From positions 1-6,517 of the forward strand of contig JAJYKG010000124.1 in NCBI GenBank assembly GCA_021788795.1: a stretch of 6,517 bases of DNA, in the 5' to 3' direction. A program made the position numbers and the translations under genes. Shown in pieces: positions 1-4,859 of this stretch (positions within the stretch are counted from its first letter, which is position 1; each line of letters begins with the position of its first letter). The notes under the pieces were generated by a model. The model had not been told where the DNA came from and searched no databases. It saw only the letters and a program-made list of their open reading frames with translations. The stretch comes from Thermoplasmata archaeon (GTDB lineage: Archaea > Thermoplasmatota > Thermoplasmata > RBG-16-68-12).

Positions 1-283
1 GGCGGAAGGGGAGGGCGTGCGCGTCCGCGCGGACCAGGGCAAATGGGCCCTTGCCGCGAGCTTTCGACAGCATGTCCAGGGACATGTCCGCGGCCACCAC
101 ACGGCCTACCTCAGCCGCGAGACGTGAGAACCGCCCGGTGCCCGCGCCCAGATCGAGGATTCGGTCGCCCTTCCGCAGGCGGCCCACCTCCGAAAGGCCG
201 GCGAACCAGTATTCGCGGTCGACCGCCTCGCTGCCGCGGACCGCGTCGTAGTCGGCCGCAAGGCGCCCGTAGTCCACGGTCAC
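1..283 (-). CDS. Class I SAM-dependent methyltransferase, N-terminal part (cut by window edge)
   Basis: This is the first 94 codons of a methyltransferase read on the minus strand; the rest lies beyond position 1. The SAM-binding motif I ILDLGAGTG sits at residues 42-50, followed by the acidic end of strand 2 (VVAADMS, about residues 62-68) and the post-II motif RADAHALPF (about 85-93). This order is typical of UbiE/Methyltransf_11-like enzymes, which transfer a methyl group from S-adenosylmethionine. The substrate cannot be told because the C-terminal part is missing. I prefer the GTG start at 283 (TVDYGRLAADYDAV follows), because family members usually begin a few residues before the YD.L...YD segment. 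An ATG at 331 would add 16 residues but would overlap the divergent start at 330. The neighbour at 330 is divergent, so the two share an intergenic region of under 50 bp. The fold is secure; the exact start is not. Confidence 0.85.
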   Translation of the reverse strand, partial: MTVDYGRLAADYDAVRGSEAVDREYWFAGLSEVGRLRKGDRILDLGAGTGRFSRLAAEVGRVVAADMSLDMLSKARGKGPFALVRADAHALPFR

Positions 284-319
284 GAAACGCGCAAGAACGG
301 GAGGGGATATCAGGATGTC

Positions 320-325
320 GAGGTG
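320..325 (+). promoter_or_regulatory. Shine-Dalgarno GAGGTG that sets the start at 330
   Basis: GAGGTG matches the anti-Shine-Dalgarno end of archaeal 16S rRNA and lies 4 nt before the ATG at 330. It supports that ATG over the in-frame ATG at 315, which lies upstream of the motif. A palindromic GATATC at 306-311 sits about 22 nt before 330 and about 25 nt before the divergent GTG at 283. It could serve as a weak shared A-box, but this is speculative. Confidence 0.55.
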
Positions 326-329
326 CCTC

Positions 330-638
330 ATGACGATCGCGGAGTTCAGCGTCTCGCCCACCGGCAAGGGCGTGAGCGTCTCAGAGTACGTGGCCCGTTG
401 CCTCGACCTCGTGGACCGGAGCGGCCTGGCCTACCGGCTCAACCCCATGGGGACCGTCGTCGAGGGGCCCTTCGACGACGTGATCGCGCTCATCGCGATG
501 TGTCACAAGGCCGTCGCCGCGGACTGCGAGCGCGTGTCCACGGTCATCAAGATTGACGACCGGAAGGGCGCGAAGAACCAGATCACGGACAAGGTCGCCA
601 AGGTGGAGCGGCTCGTAGGGCGCAAGCTGAGGACGTGA
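330..638 (+). CDS. MTH1187/YkoF-like (DUF77, thiamine-binding-protein superfamily) small protein
   Basis: A 102-residue protein with the hallmarks of the MTH1187 family (COG0011): an N-terminal strand MTIAEFSVSPTG, the SVSEYVA helix start (residues 16-22), the motif LNPMGTVVEG (37-46), and near the C-terminus TVIKIDDRKG (71-80). The family folds as a ferredoxin-like alpha/beta sandwich of about 100 residues that oligomerises. Some relatives bind thiamine-type ligands, but the cellular role in archaea is unresolved, so no reaction is assigned. The start at 330 is chosen because the protein then begins as its relatives do (M-x-x-AEFS) and a GAGGTG lies 4 nt upstream; the ATG at 315 would add a nonconserved MSRCL. 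Length is normal and nothing is broken. It is followed after 45 bp by the NAD(P)HX repair gene, which has its own A-box, so co-transcription is not required. Confidence 0.88.
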   Translation: MTIAEFSVSPTGKGVSVSEYVARCLDLVDRSGLAYRLNPMGTVVEGPFDDVIALIAMCHKAVAADCERVSTVIKIDDRKGAKNQITDKVAKVERLVGRKLRT

Positions 639-652
639 AGCCCGCGGGCAAC

Positions 653-661
653 GTTTAACTA
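653..661 (+). promoter_or_regulatory. Archaeal A-box (TATA) GTTTAACTA for the NAD(P)HX repair gene
   Basis: The AT-rich GTTTAACTA is centred about 27 nt upstream of the ATG at 684 within otherwise GC-rich DNA. No Shine-Dalgarno motif lies between them, which fits a leaderless transcript starting at or very near the ATG. The same core recurs at the same distance before the genes starting at 3326 (minus) and 3430 (plus). Confidence 0.6.
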
Positions 662-683
662 GACACGCTCGGATGCGCGCCCG

Positions 684-992
684 ATGATCACGGCGGCGGA
701 GATGCGCGTCCTCGACCGGAACGCGCAGCACTTCGGCGTTTCGGTCCTGGACCTCATGGAGAACGCGGGGAAGGGTGTGGCCGACGTCGCGCGGCAGGAC
801 TTCGCCGCCGCGGGGAAGCGCGTCCTCGTCGTGTGCGGCACGGGGAACAACGGCGGCGACGGGTTCGTCGCGGCGCGCCACCTGTCCAAGGAGGCGAAGG
901 TCACGGTCCTGCTTGCCCGCCCGCCGGACCAGATCATGACCGAGGCGCACAGGAGGAGCCAGCCGAGGTACCACAGCGGGCTCGCGACGTAG
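684..992 (+). CDS. nnr: NAD(P)H-hydrate epimerase domain, N-terminal fragment of a frame-broken fused NAD(P)HX repair enzyme
   Basis: This is the first part of the fused YjeF-type enzyme that repairs hydrated NADH/NADPH. The epimerase domain interconverts the R and S forms of NAD(P)HX so that the C-terminal dehydratase can act. Visible family motifs are MITAAEMRVLDRNAQ (1-15), LMENAGKGVA (25-34) and the phosphate-binding loop VCGTGNNGGDGFVAAR (50-65), then the strand VTVLLARPPD. After about residue 84 the sequence stops resembling the family, and the frame ends at a TAG at 990-992; a second in-frame TAG lies at 1023. The remainder of the same enzyme resumes in another frame after about 1034. 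Between the two lies the foreign-looking patch described separately. In an intact gene this fragment and the ORF ending at 2170 would be one protein of roughly 470-480 residues. The family is certain. Whether the break is biological or an assembly error cannot be told from the sequence. Confidence 0.85.
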   Translation: MITAAEMRVLDRNAQHFGVSVLDLMENAGKGVADVARQDFAAAGKRVLVVCGTGNNGGDGFVAARHLSKEAKVTVLLARPPDQIMTEAHRRSQPRYHSGLAT

Positions 993-1045
993 TTCGACAG
1001 GCCGCGGACGCCGAGCGGGGGGTAGAAGTACCACCCGAGGGGCTG
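935..1045 (-). other. Patch resembling a heme-copper oxidase subunit I fragment, inserted in the epimerase domain
   Basis: Read on the minus strand from about 1042 to 932, this stretch encodes GWYFYPPLGVRG followed by SPLWYLGWLLLCASVMI. All third positions are G or C, and the segment is rich in Trp, Tyr and Phe, which is unlike ordinary antisense of a soluble enzyme. The GW-x-x-YPPL signature followed at the right distance by a hydrophobic helix is what cytochrome c oxidase subunit I shows just before and within its fourth membrane helix (GWT.YPPL, then a helix ending in SSI). The patch separates the two frames of the NAD(P)HX repair gene and makes the linker between LLARPPDQ and DLIVDALLGTG about 60 nt longer than in relatives. 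The edges are approximate: the left lies between about 932 and 960, the right between about 1031 and 1049. The oxidase resemblance comes from motif memory, not from a search. Confidence 0.5.
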
Positions 1046-1063
1046 GACCGCAGCGAGAGCGCG

Positions 1064-2170
1064 ATGGGCGAGACGGACCTGATTGTCGATGCGCTCCTCG
1101 GGACCGGGGTCACGAGCCCGTTGCGCGAGCCGTACGCCACCCTCATCCGCGAGATGAATGCCTCCGGCAAGCCGCTCCTGAGCGTCGACGTGCCGAGCGG
1201 CCTCGGGGCCGAGCCCGTCGTGAAGCCGAGGGTCACCGCGACCATGTACGATGCCAAGGAAGGCATGACCGCGGAGAACTCCGGGACGATCCGCGTCGTG
1301 GACATCGGCATCCCTGCGCAGGTCGCGCGGACGATCGGCCCGGGGGAATTCCTCCTGTACCCGCGGCCCAAGGACGAGAGCCACAAGGGCGACAATGGGA
1401 GCCTGCTCATCGTGGCGGGTGGCCCGTTCACGGGCGCGCCGGCGCTCGTGGCGATGGGCGCCCTCGGGATGGGAGCGGACCTCGTGCACATCGCGACGCC
1501 CGCCCTCGCCGCGCCCATCGTGGCGGGCTACTCGCCGAACTTCATCGTGCACCCCCTCGTGGGCCACCGCCTCCTGAACGAGGACGTGGAGATGGTCCTC
1601 GAGCTGGCGGCCAAGGCGAACGCTTTGGCCATCGGTCCGGGGCTGGGCGACTCCCCGGGCGCCCTCGCGTCCGTGCGGAGCATCATCAAGGCGGTTGACC
1701 TGCCCATCGTCTTCGACGCGGACGCGATCCGCGCCGTCGGGCAGGAGACGTCGGTCCTCGCGAAGAAGCGGGCCGTGGCCACGCCGCATGCACGGGAATT
1801 CACGCGGCTCACGGGGAAGACCCTGCCCGATTCCGTGGATGAGCGGGCGAAGATGGTCCAAGAGGCCGCGAAGGCCCTCGGAATCACGATCCTCCTCAAG
1901 GGCCACGTCGACATCGTGAGCGACGGAGTCCGCACGAAGTTCAACCACACCGGGAATGCGGGCATGACGGTCGGTGGGACCGGAGACGTGCTCTGCGGCG
2001 CCGTCGGCGGCCTCCTCTCGAAGGGCGCCTCCCCCTTCGACGCCGCCCGGATCGCGGCGTTCTCGAACGGCTACGCGGGGGACCTGGCGTTCAAGGTGAA
2101 GAGCTATGGCCTCACCGCGACGGACGTCGCGGACCACCTGGGCCGCGTCCTCGCGGAGTTCGTGCCGTGA
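1064..2170 (+). CDS. nnr: Rest of the NAD(P)HX repair enzyme: end of epimerase domain plus ADP-dependent NAD(P)HX dehydratase
   Basis: This frame carries the end of the epimerase domain (DLIVDALLGTG, LREPYATLI, SVDVPSGL, MYDAKEGM, VVDIGIP) and then a complete dehydratase domain of ribokinase-like fold. That domain removes water from S-NAD(P)HX at the expense of ADP (or ATP in some lineages). Dehydratase motifs in order are SHKGDNGSLLIVAGG, TGAPALVAMGALGMGADLV, AIGPGLGD, VFDADAIRAV, TPHAREF, ILLKGHVDIVSDG and the nucleotide-binding NAGMTVGGTGDVLCG. The TPHAREF site carries Ala-Arg where many relatives have PG or AG. Family-like sequence probably resumes at about 1034 (PEGLDRSESA); the coordinate given starts at the first in-frame ATG, 1064. 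The frame is open upstream to a GTG at 833, but that part is only a shadow of the N-terminal frame. It ends 7 bp from the stop of the convergent SIS gene. If translated alone it could supply dehydratase but not a complete epimerase. Confidence 0.9.
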   Translation: MGETDLIVDALLGTGVTSPLREPYATLIREMNASGKPLLSVDVPSGLGAEPVVKPRVTATMYDAKEGMTAENSGTIRVVDIGIPAQVARTIGPGEFLLYPRPKDESHKGDNGSLLIVAGGPFTGAPALVAMGALGMGADLVHIATPALAAPIVAGYSPNFIVHPLVGHRLLNEDVEMVLELAAKANALAIGPGLGDSPGALASVRSIIKAVDLPIVFDADAIRAVGQETSVLAKKRAVATPHAREFTRLTGKTLPDSVDERAKMVQEAAKALGITILLKGHVDIVSDGVRTKFNHTGNAGMTVGGTGDVLCGAVGGLLSKGASPFDAARIAAFSNGYAGDLAFKVKSYGLTATDVADHLGRVLAEFVP

Positions 2171-2177
2171 TGGGGCG

Positions 2178-3326
2178 TCAGTGCGTGCCCGGCGGGAAGA
2201 TGATCTCGCGCGCGGCCCAGTAACGGGGCTCGAGATACCGCAGCACGTCAGGGTTGTTCCCTCGTTTCACGCTCGCGTAGTACGCGTACAGGTAGAGCGG
2301 GATAATATTCACGAGAGGAGATAAAAACTCGTCCACCGCAGGCAACCACACGGCCTCCGCTCCGCTCTTCTCGACCTCCCCGTCCCCCTCGGTCGCGAGG
2401 GCGACCGCGTGCGCGCCCACGGCCCGCGCCGCATGGAGGAGATCGACGGAACGCCCCCGGGCGGGACCTCCCGGTATCAGGACGAAGACGAGGCTGTCCG
2501 AGTCCAAGGGCTGCCACGGTCCGTGCAGGAACTGCTCCGTCTCCATCGCCTCCGCGCCGATGAAACTGGTCTCCTTGAGCTTGAGGGCCGCCTCCAGGGC
2601 GATCGGTTCGTCGGGTCCGGAGCCGGCCAGGTAGGTGCTGCGCCGGCCGAGGTGGGACTCCGCGAGCTCCTCGCAGATCCGCTCCTGGGATCGAAGCACC
2701 CTCTCCTGGATGGAGGGCAGTTCCCGGAGAGCGGCCATCCGCTCCTCGACGTCCTTCCGCGGCAGCCGGGCGTGGGCGGCGCCCCACTCGAGGCCCACGG
2801 CCGCGGAGCCCAGCGCGCCGGTCACGAAACACTTCGTGTGGCACCGCGAGCGGTCGGGCCCGTCGCCGACCACGATCGTCGCGTCGGAGGCGGAGGAGAT
2901 CGGACGATCCGCGAAATGCGTGATCCCGACCGTGCGCGCGCCCCTCGCCCGGGCCGAACGCAGCGCGTCCACCGTGGTCTTCGTGATCCCACTGTGGGAC
3001 ACGCCGACGACACCGGCATGGCGGTCGACGCCGCGGCCATAGGCCGAAATCTCGAGAGCGGGGAGAGCCTCGGACCGGACGCGCCCGTCCAGACCCGCCG
3101 CGGAGAGGCGCTGGCCGAGGACCGCCGCGAAGAACGCGGTGCCGCAGCCCGTGAAGGCAAGGAACGAGCGGTCCGCCATCCCGTCCGCCGCGCGCGCCGC
3201 GGGACCGGCGGCGTCCCGCAGGGTCGCGCGCGCCGCGGCGGGGATCCCGTGGATCATGTCGTGCGTGAGGTACGGATGGGCGGTGCGTTCGGGGACGGGG
3301 GGCGGGGTCGGCGCGACCGGGCTCAT
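2178..3326 (-). CDS. Stand-alone double-SIS-domain sugar-phosphate protein (GlmS isomerase-domain-like, no glutaminase domain)
   Basis: A 382-residue cytoplasmic protein with two SIS domains, the fold that binds phosphosugars. In SIS1: LAFTGCGTAFFAAV (57-70), the phosphate-binding VGVSHSGITKTTVDAL (107-122) and VGITHFAD (133-140). In SIS2: YLAGSGPDEPIALEAALKLKETSFIGAEA (232-260), then EQFLHGPWQPLD (264-275). KLKE-x-S-x-x-x-AEA and the HGP are the glucosamine-6-phosphate synthase/AgaS signatures, including the family Glu and His. The C-terminal tail of GlmS isomerases, with its catalytic Lys in an NLAKSVT-like motif, is replaced by VLRYLEPRYWAAREIIFPPG, which lacks a Lys. No glutaminase domain precedes it. 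It could therefore be a glucosamine-6-phosphate deaminase, another aldose-ketose isomerase, or a phosphosugar-binding protein; the sequence does not decide. The ATG at 3326 is preferred over the ATG at 3386 because an A-box lies 28 nt upstream of 3326 and falls inside the longer reading. Confidence 0.85.
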   Translation of the reverse strand: MSPVAPTPPPVPERTAHPYLTHDMIHGIPAAARATLRDAAGPAARAADGMADRSFLAFTGCGTAFFAAVLGQRLSAAGLDGRVRSEALPALEISAYGRGVDRHAGVVGVSHSGITKTTVDALRSARARGARTVGITHFADRPISSASDATIVVGDGPDRSRCHTKCFVTGALGSAAVGLEWGAAHARLPRKDVEERMAALRELPSIQERVLRSQERICEELAESHLGRRSTYLAGSGPDEPIALEAALKLKETSFIGAEAMETEQFLHGPWQPLDSDSLVFVLIPGGPARGRSVDLLHAARAVGAHAVALATEGDGEVEKSGAEAVWLPAVDEFLSPLVNIIPLYLYAYYASVKRGNNPDVLRYLEPRYWAAREIIFPPGTH

Positions 3327-3349
3327 GCCCCCCCGCTGGGCGGCGGTGC

Positions 3350-3360
3350 GTTTAACCCTT
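3350..3360 (-). promoter_or_regulatory. A-box AAGGGTTAAAC for the SIS gene
   Basis: On the minus strand AAGGGTTAAAC is centred about 28 nt upstream of the ATG at 3326, with no Shine-Dalgarno between. It is the mirror partner of the plus-strand AAGGGTTAAGC at 3397-3407. Its position supports 3326 as the start and a leaderless mRNA. Confidence 0.6.
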
Positions 3361-3396
3361 TTGCCGACGCCGGACGGGACGGTCACGGGACCGCGG

Positions 3397-3407
3397 AAGG
3401 GTTAAGC
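3397..3407 (+). promoter_or_regulatory. A-box AAGGGTTAAGC for the metallophosphoesterase gene
   Basis: AAGGGTTAAGC is centred about 27 nt upstream of the GTG at 3430 in GC-rich surroundings. No Shine-Dalgarno is seen before the GTG. It forms a perfect 9-bp inverted repeat (TTAACCCTT at 3352-3360, AAGGGTTAA at 3397-3405) with the A-box of the divergent gene. Confidence 0.6.
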
Positions 3408-3429
3408 GCGCGGTTCCTTTGCGGCGGGC

Positions 3430-4200
3430 GTGGACCTCGAGCCCGTGCCCGACGCCCCGGCCCTCCGGGTCGGCGAGACCCTCGTGGTCGCAGACCTCCA
3501 CATCGGCCTCGAGGAGGAGTTGCGCGAGAAGGGCGTGCTCATCCCGAGCCGCGCGGAGGTCATGGGTCGCCGGCTCGTGGACCTCGCGGGCCGCACGGGC
3601 GCGAGGCAGCTCGTGATCCTCGGGGACGTGAAGCATCTCGTGCCCCGGATGGCGTCGCGGGAGCGCCGCGACGTCTACGTCTTCTTCCGCGACCTCGCGG
3701 ACACGTTCGAAACGATCACGATCGCCCAGGGGAACCACGACGGCATCCTGCGGAACATCGTGCCGCGGACCGTGCGCTTCCGGTCGCCCTACGGCTTCCG
3801 CGAGGACGATGTCGGGTACTGCCACGGCCACGCGTGGCCCTACAAGAAGGTCATGGAGGCGCGGACCCTCGTCATGGGCCACAACCACCCCGCCGTGGGT
3901 TTCCGCGACGCCCTCGGCCGCCGGGACATCGTTCCGTGCTGGATGCGCGCGCCCTTCGTCCGGCAGGCGAAGCGGTACGCAAAGCTGCCGCAGGAGGCGA
4001 TCATCGTGCCTTCCTTCAACGAGCTGTGCGGCGGCATGCCCGTGAACGACGTCCGCGCGCGGTTCCTCGGCCCCGTGTTCCGGGCGGGGCTCCTGGGGGT
4101 CGAGGAGGCCTCCCTCCATCTCCTGGACGGCACGGACCTGGGGCGGCTCGGCGACCTGAAGGTGGACCTGGGCTTCTGGCCCGAGGACTACCGGCAGTGA
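3430..4200 (+). CDS. COG1407 (ICC-like) metallophosphoesterase
   Basis: A 256-residue protein with the full calcineurin-like metallophosphoesterase motif set, which binds two metal ions and hydrolyses phosphoesters or phosphodiesters. Visible are DLH at 22-24 (VVADLHIGLEEEL), GD at 65-66 (VILGDVKHL), GNHD at 101-104, GH at 133-134 (CHGHAWP) and GHNHP at 150-154. The DLHIGLE start, the GDVKH form of motif II and the spacing place it in COG1407, whose members are predicted nucleases or phosphoesterases; some bacterial ones are encoded beside Lhr-type helicases. No such helicase is in this window, so the substrate is unknown. It is cytoplasmic, with no signal peptide or membrane segment. The GTG start at 3430 fits the A-box 27 nt upstream and gives the usual short lead before the first motif. 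All metal ligands expected from the family are present. It is the last gene with strong third-position GC bias before the accessory region. Confidence 0.9.
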   Translation: MDLEPVPDAPALRVGETLVVADLHIGLEEELREKGVLIPSRAEVMGRRLVDLAGRTGARQLVILGDVKHLVPRMASRERRDVYVFFRDLADTFETITIAQGNHDGILRNIVPRTVRFRSPYGFREDDVGYCHGHAWPYKKVMEARTLVMGHNHPAVGFRDALGRRDIVPCWMRAPFVRQAKRYAKLPQEAIIVPSFNELCGGMPVNDVRARFLGPVFRAGLLGVEEASLHLLDGTDLGRLGDLKVDLGFWPEDYRQ

Positions 4201-4267
4201 TCTCCGCCACCGGGCACTTTCCTGAACAACTCGCCCCCTTGCTCCCGCCCGCCCATCGCCCGAATTT

Positions 4268-4420
4268 CTACAATCTCAGATGCAGGAGCCGGTTATACCG
4301 CGCGAGCCTCGTCCGCACCTCCTGCTCCATGAGATGTCCGCGTCGAACGCGCGCGCTCGACGCGGAGCAGGCCCCCTCGACGGACCAGCGCATGATGTGG
4401 GCGTCCTCCCTCCAGGAACT
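4268..4420 (-). pseudogene. Remnant of the C-terminus of a DDE transposase (IS4/IS5-like)
   Basis: This minus-strand frame reads WREDAHIMRWSVEGACSAS, then RRGHLMEQEVRTRL and ARYNRLLHLRL before a TAG at 4270-4268. Archaeal DDE transposases of the IS4/IS5 type end with RW.VEG.FSA.KR.FGE, then an M..E...K...YNLL helix. RWSVEG..SA and ME.EV..RL..YNRLL match this pattern, with the KR.FGE part apparently deleted where the hairpin at 4337-4366 now lies. The frame is closed upstream by a TAG at 4423-4421. The 14 or so codons before that TAG, in the same frame (VQLSVAVKELCRLE), could be a preceding transposase segment or the end of a different gene. No N-terminal DDE domain and no terminal inverted repeats were seen, so this is debris and not an active element. 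Family recognition is by eye and moderately confident. Confidence 0.45.
4337..4366. repeat. Strong hairpin: 10-bp perfect inverted repeat with 10-nt loop
   Basis: TCCGCGTCGA (4337-4346) and TCGACGCGGA (4357-4366) are perfect reverse complements around the alternating ACGCGCGCGC. A further outer pairing, CCTGC (4321-4325) with GCAGG (4367-4371), would extend the stem across a one-sided bulge. It lies inside the transposase remnant, 137 bp past the phosphoesterase stop, and has no T-run, so a terminator role is doubtful. Confidence 0.7.
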
Positions 4421-4800
4421 CTACTCGAGCCGACACAGCTCCTTGACCGCGACGGACAATTGCACCCTGGTGTGTGCCGATTGCCCAGACACAATTGGCG
4501 CCCTTTCCCCTGATGGTTCAGAGTCCAAGTCCAGCCGCGTCCGAATAGAGGCGTATCGGGCACGACAGAGGAGAGGCCGCTGCGTGTGGCAGGGTCGAGG
4601 CCGTACCAGGTCATCGTGGTATATGCCGTCGACACCTGCTGTCCCGCAGGCGCATACGTGTAGTTGTTGCTGTTCCCGTAGATGAGCTGGTTCTCGTCTT
4701 CGTAGTTGAAGATGTGCTGTCCATCGCGAAGCATGGAGTCCTTGCGCTGGTCCTCGTTGCTGTCGTGGGTGTACTGGACGTACGTAAGGGCTGCTCCCAA
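4421..4800 (-). pseudogene. Fragment of an Asn/Tyr-rich, probably extracellular protein with frame breaks
   Basis: From about 4800 to about 4540 on the minus strand the frame reads ALTYVQYTHDSNEDQRKDSM, GQHIFNYEDENQLIYGNSNN, YTYAPAGQQVSTAYTTMTWY and GLDPATRSGLSS. Such Asn-, Tyr-, Gln- and Thr-rich sequence, with AAC and TAC codons, is not what random antisense of GC-rich DNA gives, and it suggests a beta-rich surface or secreted protein. No family was recognised. The frame has a TGA just upstream (4809-4807) and no ATG start, only a TTG at 4800. Another frame just upstream (KPPAFTDLTLLG, about 4850-4812) could be its continuation through a one-base shift. Downstream of about 4550 the reading degenerates, while the neighbouring frame (APIVSGQSAHTRVQLSVAVKE) continues to the TAG at 4423-4421. 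I read this as a gene relic with at least one frameshift, or as poor-quality sequence. Confidence 0.4.
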
Positions 4801-4859
4801 GTAGCGTCAAGTCTGTGAAAGCGGGAGGCTTCAACGCACCCCGAGATGAATGACGCCTG

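Noticed and set aside
315..329. Upstream ATG (315) for the MTH1187-like protein
   Set aside because: The Shine-Dalgarno GAGGTG lies downstream of it and directly before the ATG at 330, and the family starts at the equivalent of 330.
381..1034. 217-codon minus-strand frame over the MTH1187-like gene and the repair gene
   Set aside because: It is antisense to two genes with recognisable motifs and has shadow-type composition.
659..2137. 492-codon open frame on the minus strand across the NAD(P)HX repair gene
   Set aside because: It is antisense to a gene with clear family motifs. Its Arg/His/Gly-rich product is typical of GC-rich shadows, except for the oxidase-like patch near 935-1045, which is reported on its own.
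3327..3386. Upstream ATG (3386) extending the SIS protein by 20 residues
   Set aside because: The extension would run through the A-box at 3350-3360; the ATG at 3326 has the right distance from it.
4457..4497. Two CAATTG palindromes 35 bp apart as a possible operator
   Set aside because: Six-base palindromes inside a decayed coding fragment with no promoter nearby; too weak.
2409..4685. 758-codon open frame on the plus strand
   Set aside because: It is antisense to the SIS gene and out of frame with the phosphoesterase. The product is low-complexity Arg/Pro/Gly sequence without motifs.
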